Of a stretch of DNA of 23,695 nucleotides, positions 6,956-13,786 are shown one piece after another. The notes below the pieces were generated by a model. That model was not told where the DNA came from and did no database searches. It was given only the letters and a program-made list of their open reading frames with translations. Location of the stretch: contig JBDTYT010000018.1 in assembly GCA_040005555.1 (NCBI GenBank), positions 1-23,695 of the forward strand, given 5' to 3'. Made by a program: the position numbers and the translations under genes. The DNA comes from JBDTYT01 sp040005555. GTDB lineage: Bacteria; Actinomycetota; UBA4738; HRBIN12. Every line of letters starts with the position of its first letter. Within the stretch, counting starts at the first letter, position 1.

Positions 6956-7546
6956 ATGGCGTTCGCGTACCCGGTGTTCCTGGAGCTCCAGGGCAAGCGA
7001 GCCGTGGTGATCGGCTCGCTCGCCCTCGAGGAAGGCAAGGACGACACGCTGCGCTCGGCCGGCGCGGAGGTCGAAGTCTTCGCCAACGGCGCGTGGAGGC
7101 CGGAGGATCTCGACGGCGCTGCTATCTGCGTGGCGTCCTCGAGCGACCCCGGGGAACGCGACGCGATCGCCCGGGCGGCTCGGGATCGAGGCGTGCTCGT
7201 GAACGTGATGGACGACGTTCCGAACTGCGATTTCGCCGCGCCCGCGATCGTGCGCCGCGGTGACCTGGTCCTCGCCGTCTCGACCGGAGGTGCGTCTCCG
7301 GCCGTGGCTCGGAAGGTCCGCGAGCAGCTCGAGCGCCGCTACGGAGCGGACTGGGCCGAGACCCTCAGCGTCATCGCCGAGGTCCGGCGGGAGACGCTCC
7401 CGGCGCTCGGTGACCTCGGGGTGCGCGCTGAGCGATGGCGCGAGGCCCTCGACCTCGACGAGGCGGTCGAACTGGTGCGGACCGGCCGCTCGGACGAGCT
7501 GCGCCGCACGCTGATCGAGCGGCTGCTGGGCGAGGGTGCGGCGTGA
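6956..7546 (+). CDS. SirC/CysG N-terminal-like precorrin-2 dehydrogenase (siroheme synthesis)
   Basis: A 196-aa homologue of the Met8p/SirC/CysG-N module, which oxidises precorrin-2 to sirohydrochlorin and often inserts iron, giving siroheme for sulfite reductase. Recognisable parts are the opening FLELQGKRAVVIG, the catalytic-Asp segment NVMDDVPNCDFAAPAIV and the hallmark LAVSTGGASPAVARKVREQLE. Unusually, the NAD-binding GGGxVAxxK loop is replaced by GSLALEEGK (residues 20-28), so cofactor use may differ. It starts 2 nt after the cysH stop and overlaps the next gene by 4 bp (GTGA). ATG 6956 is chosen because homology begins immediately there. Confidence 0.85.
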   Translation: MAFAYPVFLELQGKRAVVIGSLALEEGKDDTLRSAGAEVEVFANGAWRPEDLDGAAICVASSSDPGERDAIARAARDRGVLVNVMDDVPNCDFAAPAIVRRGDLVLAVSTGGASPAVARKVREQLERRYGADWAETLSVIAEVRRETLPALGDLGVRAERWREALDLDEAVELVRTGRSDELRRTLIERLLGEGAA

Positions 7547-8310
7547 GCGGCATCGTCTTCCTCGTGGGAGCGGGGCCGGGCGATCCCAAGCTCATCACGC
7601 TGCGCGGCGCCGAGGTCCTCGGCGAGGCCGACCTGGTGGTGTTCGACCGGTTAGCCTCTCCGGCGCTGCTCGAGCTCGCCCCCGCGAACGCCCAGCGCGT
7701 CTACGTGGGCAAGGAACCCGGGCGCTCCGCGATGCCCCAGGCGGAGATCGAGGCGCTCATCGTCGGACGCGCCCAACGCGGACAGACGGTCGTGCGACTC
7801 AAAGGCGGCGATCCCTTCGTGTTCGGCCGCGGCGGCGAGGAAGCGCTCGCGTGCGTTCGCGCCGGCGTACGGTTCGAGGTCGTCCCGGGGGTCACCTCAG
7901 CGGTCGCGGCTCCGGCGCTTGCGGGGATCCCCCTCACCCACCGAGGGCTCGCGACCAGCTTCACGGTCGCCACGGCGAGCGCGGCGCACGGCGACGACGT
8001 CGACCTGGCCGCAGTCGCGAACGCTGCCGATACGCTCGTCCTGTTGATGGCGGCGGGCAAGCTGGCTCAGACGTGCGAGGCGCTCATCGCGGCGGGCCGC
8101 CCACCGGAGGAGCCGGCCGCGATCGTCCAGTGGGCCGGCACGCCCGAACAGAGGACGGTCGTCGGCACCCTCGCCGAGCTCCCCGCGCTCGCGGCCGCGG
8201 TCTCGATCGGCCCCCCGGCGACGCTCGTCGTCGGAGCGGTGGCCGCGCTCGCGAACGAGCTCGCGTGGCGCAACGAACCGGTCACCCGTCCGGCTGCTCG
8301 GTCCTCCTGA
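7543..8310 (+). CDS. cobA: Uroporphyrinogen-III C-methyltransferase
   Basis: SAM-dependent enzyme that methylates uroporphyrinogen III at C2 and C7 to give precorrin-2, the branch point to siroheme and cobalamin. The 255-aa protein is a full-length SUMT: the SAM-binding GAGPGDP (residues 9-15), DRL, RLKGGDPFVFGRGGEE (about 85-100) and VPGVTSAVAAPALAGIPLTHRG are all intact. The GTG start at 7543 overlaps the previous stop. Together with the preceding gene it completes siroheme synthesis inside the sulfite reductase operon, so siroheme and the enzyme needing it are made together. The operon ends here, 9 bp from a convergent gene, with no obvious terminator hairpin. Confidence 0.95.
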   Translation: MSGIVFLVGAGPGDPKLITLRGAEVLGEADLVVFDRLASPALLELAPANAQRVYVGKEPGRSAMPQAEIEALIVGRAQRGQTVVRLKGGDPFVFGRGGEEALACVRAGVRFEVVPGVTSAVAAPALAGIPLTHRGLATSFTVATASAAHGDDVDLAAVANAADTLVLLMAAGKLAQTCEALIAAGRPPEEPAAIVQWAGTPEQRTVVGTLAELPALAAAVSIGPPATLVVGAVAALANELAWRNEPVTRPAARSS

Positions 8311-8319
8311 TCGTTGGCC

Positions 8320-8862
8320 TCAGATCAGCGGCGGCCACTCGTTCTCGAGAAGGCCGTAGACGATGAGGTCGTGGTAGCCCTCAGCGGAGCGTGAGGCTTC
8401 GCGCAGCTGGGCTTCCTGCGTGAAGCCGAGGCGCTCGGCGACCGCGCGGCTGCGGACGTTCTGCGGGGCGGCCCTGATCTCGATGCGGTGCAGCCCGAGC
8501 TCGCGCAGACCGTGCTCGATGAGCGCGCGGCACCCCTTCGTGACGAGCCCGCGCCTCTCGAATGACTTGGCGAGCCAGTACCCGATCTCGCCGTGGTTGC
8601 TCATCGGATCGACCCGCAGACCGATGTTGCCGGCGTAGCCGCCGTCCACCCAGATGCCGACAGCCTCGATGTCGGTCTCGGACGCTCGGCTCCGCTCGAT
8701 GAACGCGCGCGTCTCCGCCGGAGAAACCGTGGGGTCCACCCAGGGAAACCACCGGCGCAGGTGCTCTCTGTTCGCGTCGATGACTGCGAACACCGCCTCG
8801 GCGTCTTCGGGTTCGAGCGACCGAAGCTCGGCGCCCTCGCCGAGATCGAACCGCACCTTCAC
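8320..8862 (-). CDS. GNAT family N-acetyltransferase, RimJ/RimL-like
   Basis: A 180-aa acetyl-CoA-dependent N-acetyltransferase. The opening ELRSLEPEDAEAVFAVIDANREHL, the central GEIGYWLAKSFERRGLVTKG (motif A, acetyl-CoA pyrophosphate loop) and the C-terminal NVRSRAVAERLGFTQEAQLR follow the RimL/RimJ pattern of enzymes acetylating ribosomal-protein N-termini or small-molecule amines. The target is unknown. The GTG start overlaps the stop of the acyl-CoA ligase by 4 bp, so the two are one transcript and translationally coupled. It ends 9 bp from the convergent cobA. Confidence 0.88.
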   Translation of the reverse strand: MKVRFDLGEGAELRSLEPEDAEAVFAVIDANREHLRRWFPWVDPTVSPAETRAFIERSRASETDIEAVGIWVDGGYAGNIGLRVDPMSNHGEIGYWLAKSFERRGLVTKGCRALIEHGLRELGLHRIEIRAAPQNVRSRAVAERLGFTQEAQLREASRSAEGYHDLIVYGLLENEWPPLI

Positions 8863-10583
8863 GACGCGCCGGAGCTCGGGGCCTTCGCGCGTTCCTCTTC
8901 CTGCAGGACGCGGCGGAGCACCTTGCCGATGAGCGTCTCGGGCAGAGCGTCGCGGAACTCGATCTGCTTCGGCACGCGGTAGCCGGCAAGGCCGTTCGCG
9001 GGATCGCGTGACCAGGCGACGAGCTCGTCGACGGTTGCGTGCTCGCCGTCCTTGAGGACGATGTACGCCTTCACGGCCTCACCGGTCTTCGGGTCGGGCA
9101 CGCCGACCACCGCGACCTTCTGCACCTTCGGGTGGTGGTAGAGGACCTCCTCGACCTCCGTGGGGTATACGTTGAAGCCGGAGACGTCGATCATCTCCTT
9201 GATGCGGTCGACGATCCGGAACCATCCACCCTCATCCATCACCGCGACATCGCCCGTGTGCAGCCACCCATTACGGATCGCGAGCGCGGTCTCCTCGGGC
9301 CGGTTCCAGTATCCGAGCATGATCTGCGGGCCTTTCACGCACAGCTCACCGCGCTCGCCCACGCCGAGCTCCCGGTCCGGGTCGTCGAGGTCGACGATCT
9401 TGCAGTCGGTATCGGGTACCGGCAGGCCGATCGAGCCCTCGGGTCTCGGGCCGTCGAGAGGGTTCGCGTGGGTGACCGGCGAGGACTCGGTGAGGCCGTA
9501 GCCCTCGACGAGCTTCGCGCCGCCGGTGATCTCCGCGAATCGCTTCGCGACCGCGAGCGGCAACGGAGCGCCGCCGGACACGCAGGCCTTCACCGATCGC
9601 AGGTCGAACTTCTTCGTGAGCGGGGACTCGTTCAGCGCGATGAACATCCTCGGCACGCCGGGGAAGAACGTGGGCTTCTCCTTCGACATCTCCTCGAGCA
9701 TCAGGTGGAGGTCGCGGGGGTTCGGGACGGGGATGAGCTTGCCCGCCTTCAGGATCGCGACGTTCATCGCGATCATGCCGAACGAGTGGAAGAACGGGAG
9801 CGCCCCGAGCACGGCCTCCCCCCCGTCCTCGAGGCCGAGGTACTCGGCTGCCTGTATCGCGTTCGCGACCAGGTTGCGGTGCGAGAGCATGGCGCCCTTG
9901 GAGATCCCTGTCGTGCCGCCGGTGTAGATGAACCCGGCGGCCTCGCGCTCGGGATCGACCGACGCCGGCGCGGGCGCCGGTCCGGCCGAGGCGATGACCC
10001 GGTGCCACCACTTCACGGGGGCGCTGCTCGGTACGGGCGGCCACGGTTTGCCCTGCGCCTTCTGGTTCTTGCGGAACTTCAGGATCGGCGCGAGCTGCTT
10101 CTTCGGGAACGCCATGTAGTCGCCCAGGCGCGCCACGACGACGTGTGGGATACCGACCGAGGCGAAGACATCCGCGAAGTCGGAGTAGAGGAGGTCGAGC
10201 ACGATCACGACCTGCGTTCCGGAGTCGCGGAGCTGGAGCTCCATCTCGCGCTTCGTGTAGAGCGGGTTGTTCCCCACGACCACAGCCCCGAGACGAGTGA
10301 TCCCGTAGTACGACATCACGTATTGCGGGCAGTTCGGCATCACGAGCGCCACCCGATCGCCCGCGCGTACGCCGATCGCCGCGAGCATCGCCGAGCAGCG
10401 CTCGGTCTCGCGCAGCGTCTCGGCGTAGCTGAGCTTGCTCCCGAACCACGCGATCGCCGGCCGGTCGGGGAACCGCTGCGCCGAGCGCTCGAGCATCTGG
10501 AACACCGAGATGTCGGGATATGGCTCGAGGGTCTTCGGGACGCCGGGCGGGTAGCTCGCGAACCAAGGTCGGTGATCGGTCAT
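8859..10583 (-). CDS. fadD: Long-chain acyl-CoA synthetase (AMP-forming)
   Basis: Activates fatty acids to acyl-CoA with ATP through an acyl-adenylate; the entry to beta-oxidation or lipid synthesis. The 574-aa protein has the P-loop YTGGTTGISKG (residues 220-230), the A5 motif VEGYGLTESSP, the hinge motif GWLHTGDVAVMDEGGWFRI followed by DRIKEMIDVSGFNVYPTEVE (characteristic of long-chain enzymes), and the catalytic Lys554 in LIGKVLRR. The reading frame stays open far upstream into the divergent acylase, but homology begins at MTDHRPWFASYPPGVP, so ATG 10583 is used. Its chain-length preference cannot be read reliably. Confidence 0.93.
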   Translation of the reverse strand: MTDHRPWFASYPPGVPKTLEPYPDISVFQMLERSAQRFPDRPAIAWFGSKLSYAETLRETERCSAMLAAIGVRAGDRVALVMPNCPQYVMSYYGITRLGAVVVGNNPLYTKREMELQLRDSGTQVVIVLDLLYSDFADVFASVGIPHVVVARLGDYMAFPKKQLAPILKFRKNQKAQGKPWPPVPSSAPVKWWHRVIASAGPAPAPASVDPEREAAGFIYTGGTTGISKGAMLSHRNLVANAIQAAEYLGLEDGGEAVLGALPFFHSFGMIAMNVAILKAGKLIPVPNPRDLHLMLEEMSKEKPTFFPGVPRMFIALNESPLTKKFDLRSVKACVSGGAPLPLAVAKRFAEITGGAKLVEGYGLTESSPVTHANPLDGPRPEGSIGLPVPDTDCKIVDLDDPDRELGVGERGELCVKGPQIMLGYWNRPEETALAIRNGWLHTGDVAVMDEGGWFRIVDRIKEMIDVSGFNVYPTEVEEVLYHHPKVQKVAVVGVPDPKTGEAVKAYIVLKDGEHATVDELVAWSRDPANGLAGYRVPKQIEFRDALPETLIGKVLRRVLQEEERAKAPSSGAS

Positions 10584-10589
10584 GCGCGC

Positions 10590-10619
10590 ATCATTCCAGA
10601 CCGCGACCGACCGTCTCAA
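10590..10619 (-). promoter_or_regulatory. Candidate leaderless promoter of the acyl-CoA synthetase
   Basis: On the minus strand, TTGAGA (10619-10614) and AATGAT (10595-10590) are 18 bp apart, and the -10 ends 6 nt before the ATG at 10583. There is no SD, so transcription starting at or next to the ATG is likely. It lies within the 71-bp divergent gap shared with the acylase. Confidence 0.5.
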
Positions 10620-10639
10620 ACAGGCGGCTCGACCCCCGG

Positions 10640-10645
10640 GTACGC
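10640..10645 (+). promoter_or_regulatory. Candidate leaderless -10 (TACGCT) of the acylase gene
   Basis: TACGCT ends 9 nt before ATG 10655, and the intervening CCCCAGCC has no SD character. A matching -35 is not evident. Confidence 0.5.
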
Positions 10646-10654
10646 TCCCCAGCC

Positions 10655-12991
10655 ATGGACTGGGCCGAACAGGTGCGCGAGAGCGCGCAGCGAGCGCTCC
10701 CACCGGTCGAGGGCGAGCTCTCCGTTCCCGGGCTCGTCGACCGTGTCGAGGTGATCCGCGATCGATGGGGCGTGCCGCACGTGTACGCCTCGAACCTGCC
10801 CGATCTCTTCCTCGCGCAGGGGTTCGTCCTCGGCTCTGAGCGACTGTTCCAGCTCGACATGATCTTGCGGGCCGCGAACGGGCGGCTCGCGACGATGTTC
10901 GGTGCACTGGTGCTCCCCAGCGACCGCTTCGCGCGGCTCGTCGGCTGGAACCGCGCGGGCGTGCGGCTGGCCGCCGACTACGACGAGGACTCCGCGATGA
11001 TGACCTCGGCGTTCCGGGCCGGCGTGCGCGCGTGGCTCGAGCACATGCCCGCGGCGCCGGTCGAGTACCAGGTGCTCGACCTGGCGCCCGAGATCCCCGA
11101 CGATCCCGCGTATTGGGCCTCGGCCACCGCCTACCTCGGGTGGAGCCTGAGCGGCAACGCCGACCGCGAGCTGGTGAGGGCCGAGATCGCCGACCGACTC
11201 GGCGCCGACGCCGTGCGCGACCTCTTCCCTCAGATCCCTAGCGTCTCGGGTCCGCTCATGCCCGGCGGCCGCGAGGCGCAGGCATCGGCGTCCGAGGTGC
11301 TGCGCTCCGGCCCGCTCAAACCGCCTGGGCTCGGGTCGAACAACTGGGTCGTGGCGGGCTCGGGCACCGAGAGCGGCAAGCCCCTGCTTGCGAACGATCC
11401 GCACCTCGGCGTCACGACGCCCTCGATCTGGATCGAGTGCCACCTTTCGGCGCCGGGATACGAGGCCTCGGGCGTGGCGCTTCCGTTCGCTCCGGGCATC
11501 GTGATCGGTAGGACCGAGCATCACGCGTGGGGCTTGACGAACGTCGGGGGCGATACGCAGGACCTGTACCTGGAGCAGCTCAGCGAGGACGGATCGGCGG
11601 CGCGCTACGAGGACGCTTGGGAGCTGCTCACCGTGCATCGAGAGGAGCTTTGGGTCCGGGGCAGCGACGAAGCCGTGATCCTCGAGGTGCGCGAGACGCG
11701 GCACGGCCCGATCCTCGACTCCTACGCGCTCGGGCTGGGACCACCGCACGTGGTCGAGGGCGGCGTCCGACGGCCGTACGCCCTCCGCTGGGTCGGCGCC
11801 GAGCACGGTCTCGCGCCCTCGACGCTTCTCCGTATGGCGCAGGCCACCGACTTCGAGGGGTTCCGAGCGGCCGTGCGCGATTGGGACTCGCCCGGCCAGA
11901 ACATGGTGTACGCAGACGTGGACGGCACGATCGGCTACCAGTGCACCGGCCGCTATCCCGTGCGCCGTTCCGGCGACGGCACGATGCCGGTGCCCGGCTG
12001 GACAGGGGAGCACGAGTGGGACGGCTTCATCGCGTTCGAGGACCTGCCGTGGGCGGCGAACCCCGAGAGCGGATTCCTCGCAACGGCGAACAACCGGATC
12101 CACGACGCGTCGTACCCGCACCTCATCGGTCACGATTGGTCGCCGCCCTCCCGGATCCGGCGCATCGGCGAGCTGCTGGCCGAGTCGGCACCCCACTCGC
12201 ACGAGACGTTCGCCGCGATGCACGCCGACACGGTGTCGATCCCGGCGCGCGAGCTCGCCCTCGTCCTGTCGGACGTCGAGCCGGTCGGCGAGCCGCAACG
12301 GGAGGCGATCGGCCGGTTCGCGGGATGGGACGGCGATCTGGCCGCGGACTCGTCGACGGCGTGCGTGTTCGAGGTGTGGTGTGTGCACCTTGCCCGCGAG
12401 ATCTTGCTCCCCCGACTCGGCCAGGAGCTCTTCGACCACTACTACGCGCACGCTCCCGAAACCAGTGATTGGCGTTCCCTCGTGCTGCCGAACCTGCTCG
12501 TCCATCCCACGGCCGACTGGTTCGGTGCCGACGGCGTCGAGGCTCGAGACGACGTGCTGCGCCGGGCTCTCGACGCTGCGCTCGATGAGCTCGCCGACAG
12601 GCTGGGCTCCGATCCCGAGGCGTGGCGGTGGGGCGCGCTCCACCATGTCGTGTTCGCGGGGCCGCTCGCGATGATCACCGACCTCGCGCCGATGTTCACC
12701 GCGGGCGTCGTCGAGACGGGGGGCGACGACGACACCGTGAACCAGGGTGCGTTCGAACCGGGCAACGGCTACGACGCGGCGGTGATCGCCTCATGGCGCC
12801 AGATCGTGGATCTCGCGCATCCCGACGCGGCGATCGGCGTGCACACGACCGGGCAGTCGGGTCATCCCGCCTCCGCGCACTGGAACGATCTCATCCCGAT
12901 GTGGGCGAACGGGGCCTATCATCCGCTCCCCTTCTCGCGGCTCGCGGTCGATGAAGCGAAGAGGTCTTCGATGACCCTCGTGCCGCGGTAA
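10655..12991 (+). CDS. Penicillin acylase family protein (Ntn hydrolase), no signal peptide
   Basis: A 778-aa Ntn hydrolase of the penicillin amidase / acyl-homoserine-lactone acylase family (S45), made as a precursor that cleaves itself. The predicted new N-terminal nucleophile is Ser228 in GLGSNNWVVAGSGTESGKPL, giving a small subunit of about 25 kDa and a large beta subunit; LLANDPHLG and TANNRIHDASYPHLIG are typical beta-subunit motifs. The N-terminus (MDWAEQVRESAQRALPP) is not a signal peptide, although well-studied members are periplasmic, so this one may act in the cytosol. Substrate is unknown: cyclic or linear amides of fatty acids are possible, and the divergent acyl-CoA synthetase hints at use of a released acyl chain (inference). 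Confidence 0.93.
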   Translation: MDWAEQVRESAQRALPPVEGELSVPGLVDRVEVIRDRWGVPHVYASNLPDLFLAQGFVLGSERLFQLDMILRAANGRLATMFGALVLPSDRFARLVGWNRAGVRLAADYDEDSAMMTSAFRAGVRAWLEHMPAAPVEYQVLDLAPEIPDDPAYWASATAYLGWSLSGNADRELVRAEIADRLGADAVRDLFPQIPSVSGPLMPGGREAQASASEVLRSGPLKPPGLGSNNWVVAGSGTESGKPLLANDPHLGVTTPSIWIECHLSAPGYEASGVALPFAPGIVIGRTEHHAWGLTNVGGDTQDLYLEQLSEDGSAARYEDAWELLTVHREELWVRGSDEAVILEVRETRHGPILDSYALGLGPPHVVEGGVRRPYALRWVGAEHGLAPSTLLRMAQATDFEGFRAAVRDWDSPGQNMVYADVDGTIGYQCTGRYPVRRSGDGTMPVPGWTGEHEWDGFIAFEDLPWAANPESGFLATANNRIHDASYPHLIGHDWSPPSRIRRIGELLAESAPHSHETFAAMHADTVSIPARELALVLSDVEPVGEPQREAIGRFAGWDGDLAADSSTACVFEVWCVHLAREILLPRLGQELFDHYYAHAPETSDWRSLVLPNLLVHPTADWFGADGVEARDDVLRRALDAALDELADRLGSDPEAWRWGALHHVVFAGPLAMITDLAPMFTAGVVETGGDDDTVNQGAFEPGNGYDAAVIASWRQIVDLAHPDAAIGVHTTGQSGHPASAHWNDLIPMWANGAYHPLPFSRLAVDEAKRSSMTLVPR

Positions 12992-12994
12992 CCT
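12989..12994 (+). promoter_or_regulatory. Candidate leaderless -10 (TAACCT) of crgA
   Basis: TAACCT contains the acylase stop codon TAA and ends 9 nt before the crgA ATG at 13004. The spacer ACGCGGGCG is not an SD. Confidence 0.45.
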
Positions 12995-13003
12995 ACGCGG
13001 GCG

Positions 13004-13249
13004 ATGCCGAAGTCCAAGTCTCGACAGAAAACGACGCGACGCTCCTACGTCCCCGCGCCGGTGCAGAAGAAGCGGCGGTCGAGCCCCTCCTGGTATGGAT
13101 TCCTGGTCATCGGTCTGATGGTCGTGGGCGTCGCACTCATCGTCCTGAACTACATGGACATCATGCCCGGAGGGACGCGCCAACTCTGGCTGTGGACGGG
13201 GCTCGGGTTCATCGCCGGCGGCTTCGCCGCAGCCACTCAGTGGCGCTAG
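13004..13249 (+). CDS. crgA: Cell division protein CrgA
   Basis: An 81-aa actinobacterial septation protein that sits in the membrane and helps bring FtsI/PbpA-type peptidoglycan enzymes to the FtsZ ring. The start MPKSKSRQK is the family hallmark, followed by a basic cytosolic stretch (to about residue 27), two membrane segments (WYGFLVIGLMVVGVALIVL and LWLWTGLGFIAGGFAAAT), an extracytoplasmic loop between them and the terminal basic residue (QWR). Length fits the family. In mycobacteria and streptomycetes crgA lies in the oriC-proximal cluster with serine/threonine kinases and rodA/pbpA; here its neighbours are different, though DnaA-like sites follow immediately. Confidence 0.92.
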   Translation: MPKSKSRQKTTRRSYVPAPVQKKRRSSPSWYGFLVIGLMVVGVALIVLNYMDIMPGGTRQLWLWTGLGFIAGGFAAATQWR

Positions 13250-13260
13250 GCTCCCGGCCC

Positions 13261-13280
13261 GAATCACAGCCCTGTGATTC
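13261..13280. repeat. Perfect 9-bp dyad downstream of crgA
   Basis: GAATCACAG and CTGTGATTC face each other across 2 nt, 11 nt after the crgA stop. It could be a protein operator or a hairpin (8-bp stem, 4-nt loop). No T-tract follows, so it is a poor terminator. Confidence 0.7.
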
Positions 13281-13404
13281 TCCACAGCTTCGTCCACAGG
13301 TGTGGACCCCCATCCTCATCCGGCTCCGATCCGGGTCCGGCTGTGCATCGTCGGTGGAAAACCGCGGGTCGCAGGGGTAGGGAGTGGGGAAACCGTGTGG
13401 AAAA
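13278..13404. other. Cluster of DnaA-box-like 9-mers in the crgA downstream intergenic region
   Basis: Within the gene-free 13250-13405 stretch, 9-mers close to the actinobacterial DnaA box TTGTCCACA occur on both strands: TTCTCCACA (13278-13286) and TCGTCCACA (13290-13298) forward; GGGTCCACA (13309-13301), TTTTCCACC (13361-13353) and TTTTCCACA (13404-13396) on the minus strand. Boxes at 13290 and 13301 form a perfect palindrome, GTCCACAGGTGTGGAC (13292-13307). No box is a perfect consensus match, no AT-rich unwinding region is seen, and dnaA/dnaN are absent, so this is not called an origin. Confidence 0.45.
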
Positions 13405-13405
13405 C

Positions 13406-13666
13406 TCAGGCGGTCCCTGCGGCTGGGCGCTGGACCACCTCCATCGGCTCACCGCAGTGGCGGGGTACTTGGAGCTCGCCCAGGCGGGTGACCTGGAACT
13501 CGGTCCCGCACTCTCGGCAGACGAGGAAGACCTCGAGCCCTTCGACGTCCTCGATCTCGCGGCGCGGCCCAGGCCCGCCGCCCGAGGTCGCTCGGAGCGA
13601 CGTCAAGCCGACCCACGCGATCACGAGCCCGACGAGGATCGCGCTCAGGACCAGCCAGACGCTCAC
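13406..13666 (-). CDS. Membrane-anchored zinc-ribbon protein
   Basis: An 86-aa protein with one N-terminal membrane segment (SVWLVLSAILVGLVIAWVGL, residues 2-21), a short Gly/Pro linker, then a C-terminal metal knuckle with Cys50/Cys53 (VCRECG) and His70-Cys71 (PRHCGEPM). The ribbon would face the cytosol or the outside depending on topology, which I cannot settle. The frame is open further upstream, but GTG 13666 begins exactly at the membrane segment and lies 7 nt downstream of a TACACT -10, so a leaderless start is chosen. It diverges from glutamate dehydrogenase. Function is not recognised. Confidence 0.75.
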   Translation of the reverse strand: MSVWLVLSAILVGLVIAWVGLTSLRATSGGGPGPRREIEDVEGLEVFLVCRECGTEFQVTRLGELQVPRHCGEPMEVVQRPAAGTA

Positions 13667-13673
13667 GTGGTGG

Positions 13674-13679
13674 AGTGTA
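13674..13679 (-). promoter_or_regulatory. Candidate leaderless -10 (TACACT) of the zinc-ribbon membrane protein
   Basis: Read on the minus strand, TACACT ends 7 nt before the chosen GTG at 13666. The intervening CCACCAC is not an SD. Confidence 0.45.
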
Positions 13680-13754
13680 CGCACGCGCTCGACGCCTGGA
13701 GGACGCCGAAGCCCGCCCTCCCTGCCGCGCAAGGAAGTCCTGCTGCCACTGCGC

Positions 13755-13760
13755 TAGCAT
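13755..13760 (+). promoter_or_regulatory. Candidate -10 (TAGCAT) of glutamate dehydrogenase
   Basis: TAGCAT lies 26 nt before the ATG at 13787, leaving room for a short leader with the strong SD GAGGAGG (13775-13781, 5 nt from the ATG). No -35 hexamer is evident. Confidence 0.45.
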
Positions 13761-13786
13761 CAACGGCCCCCCATGAGGAGGTTCCG

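Noticed and set aside
8859..10907. 682-residue version of the acyl-CoA synthetase
   Set aside because: The extra N-terminal part is antisense to the acylase gene and Arg-rich; homology starts at the ATG at 10583.
10616..12646. 676-codon minus-strand frame across the penicillin acylase
   Set aside because: Antisense to an intact Ntn hydrolase; no recognisable motif.
13261..13280. CRP/FNR-type binding site
   Set aside because: The dyad has TCACA before TGTGA, the reverse of a CRP half-site order, so the resemblance is only superficial.
13250..13405. Chromosomal origin of replication
   Set aside because: No perfect DnaA box, no AT-rich unwinding region, and dnaA/dnaN are not adjacent.
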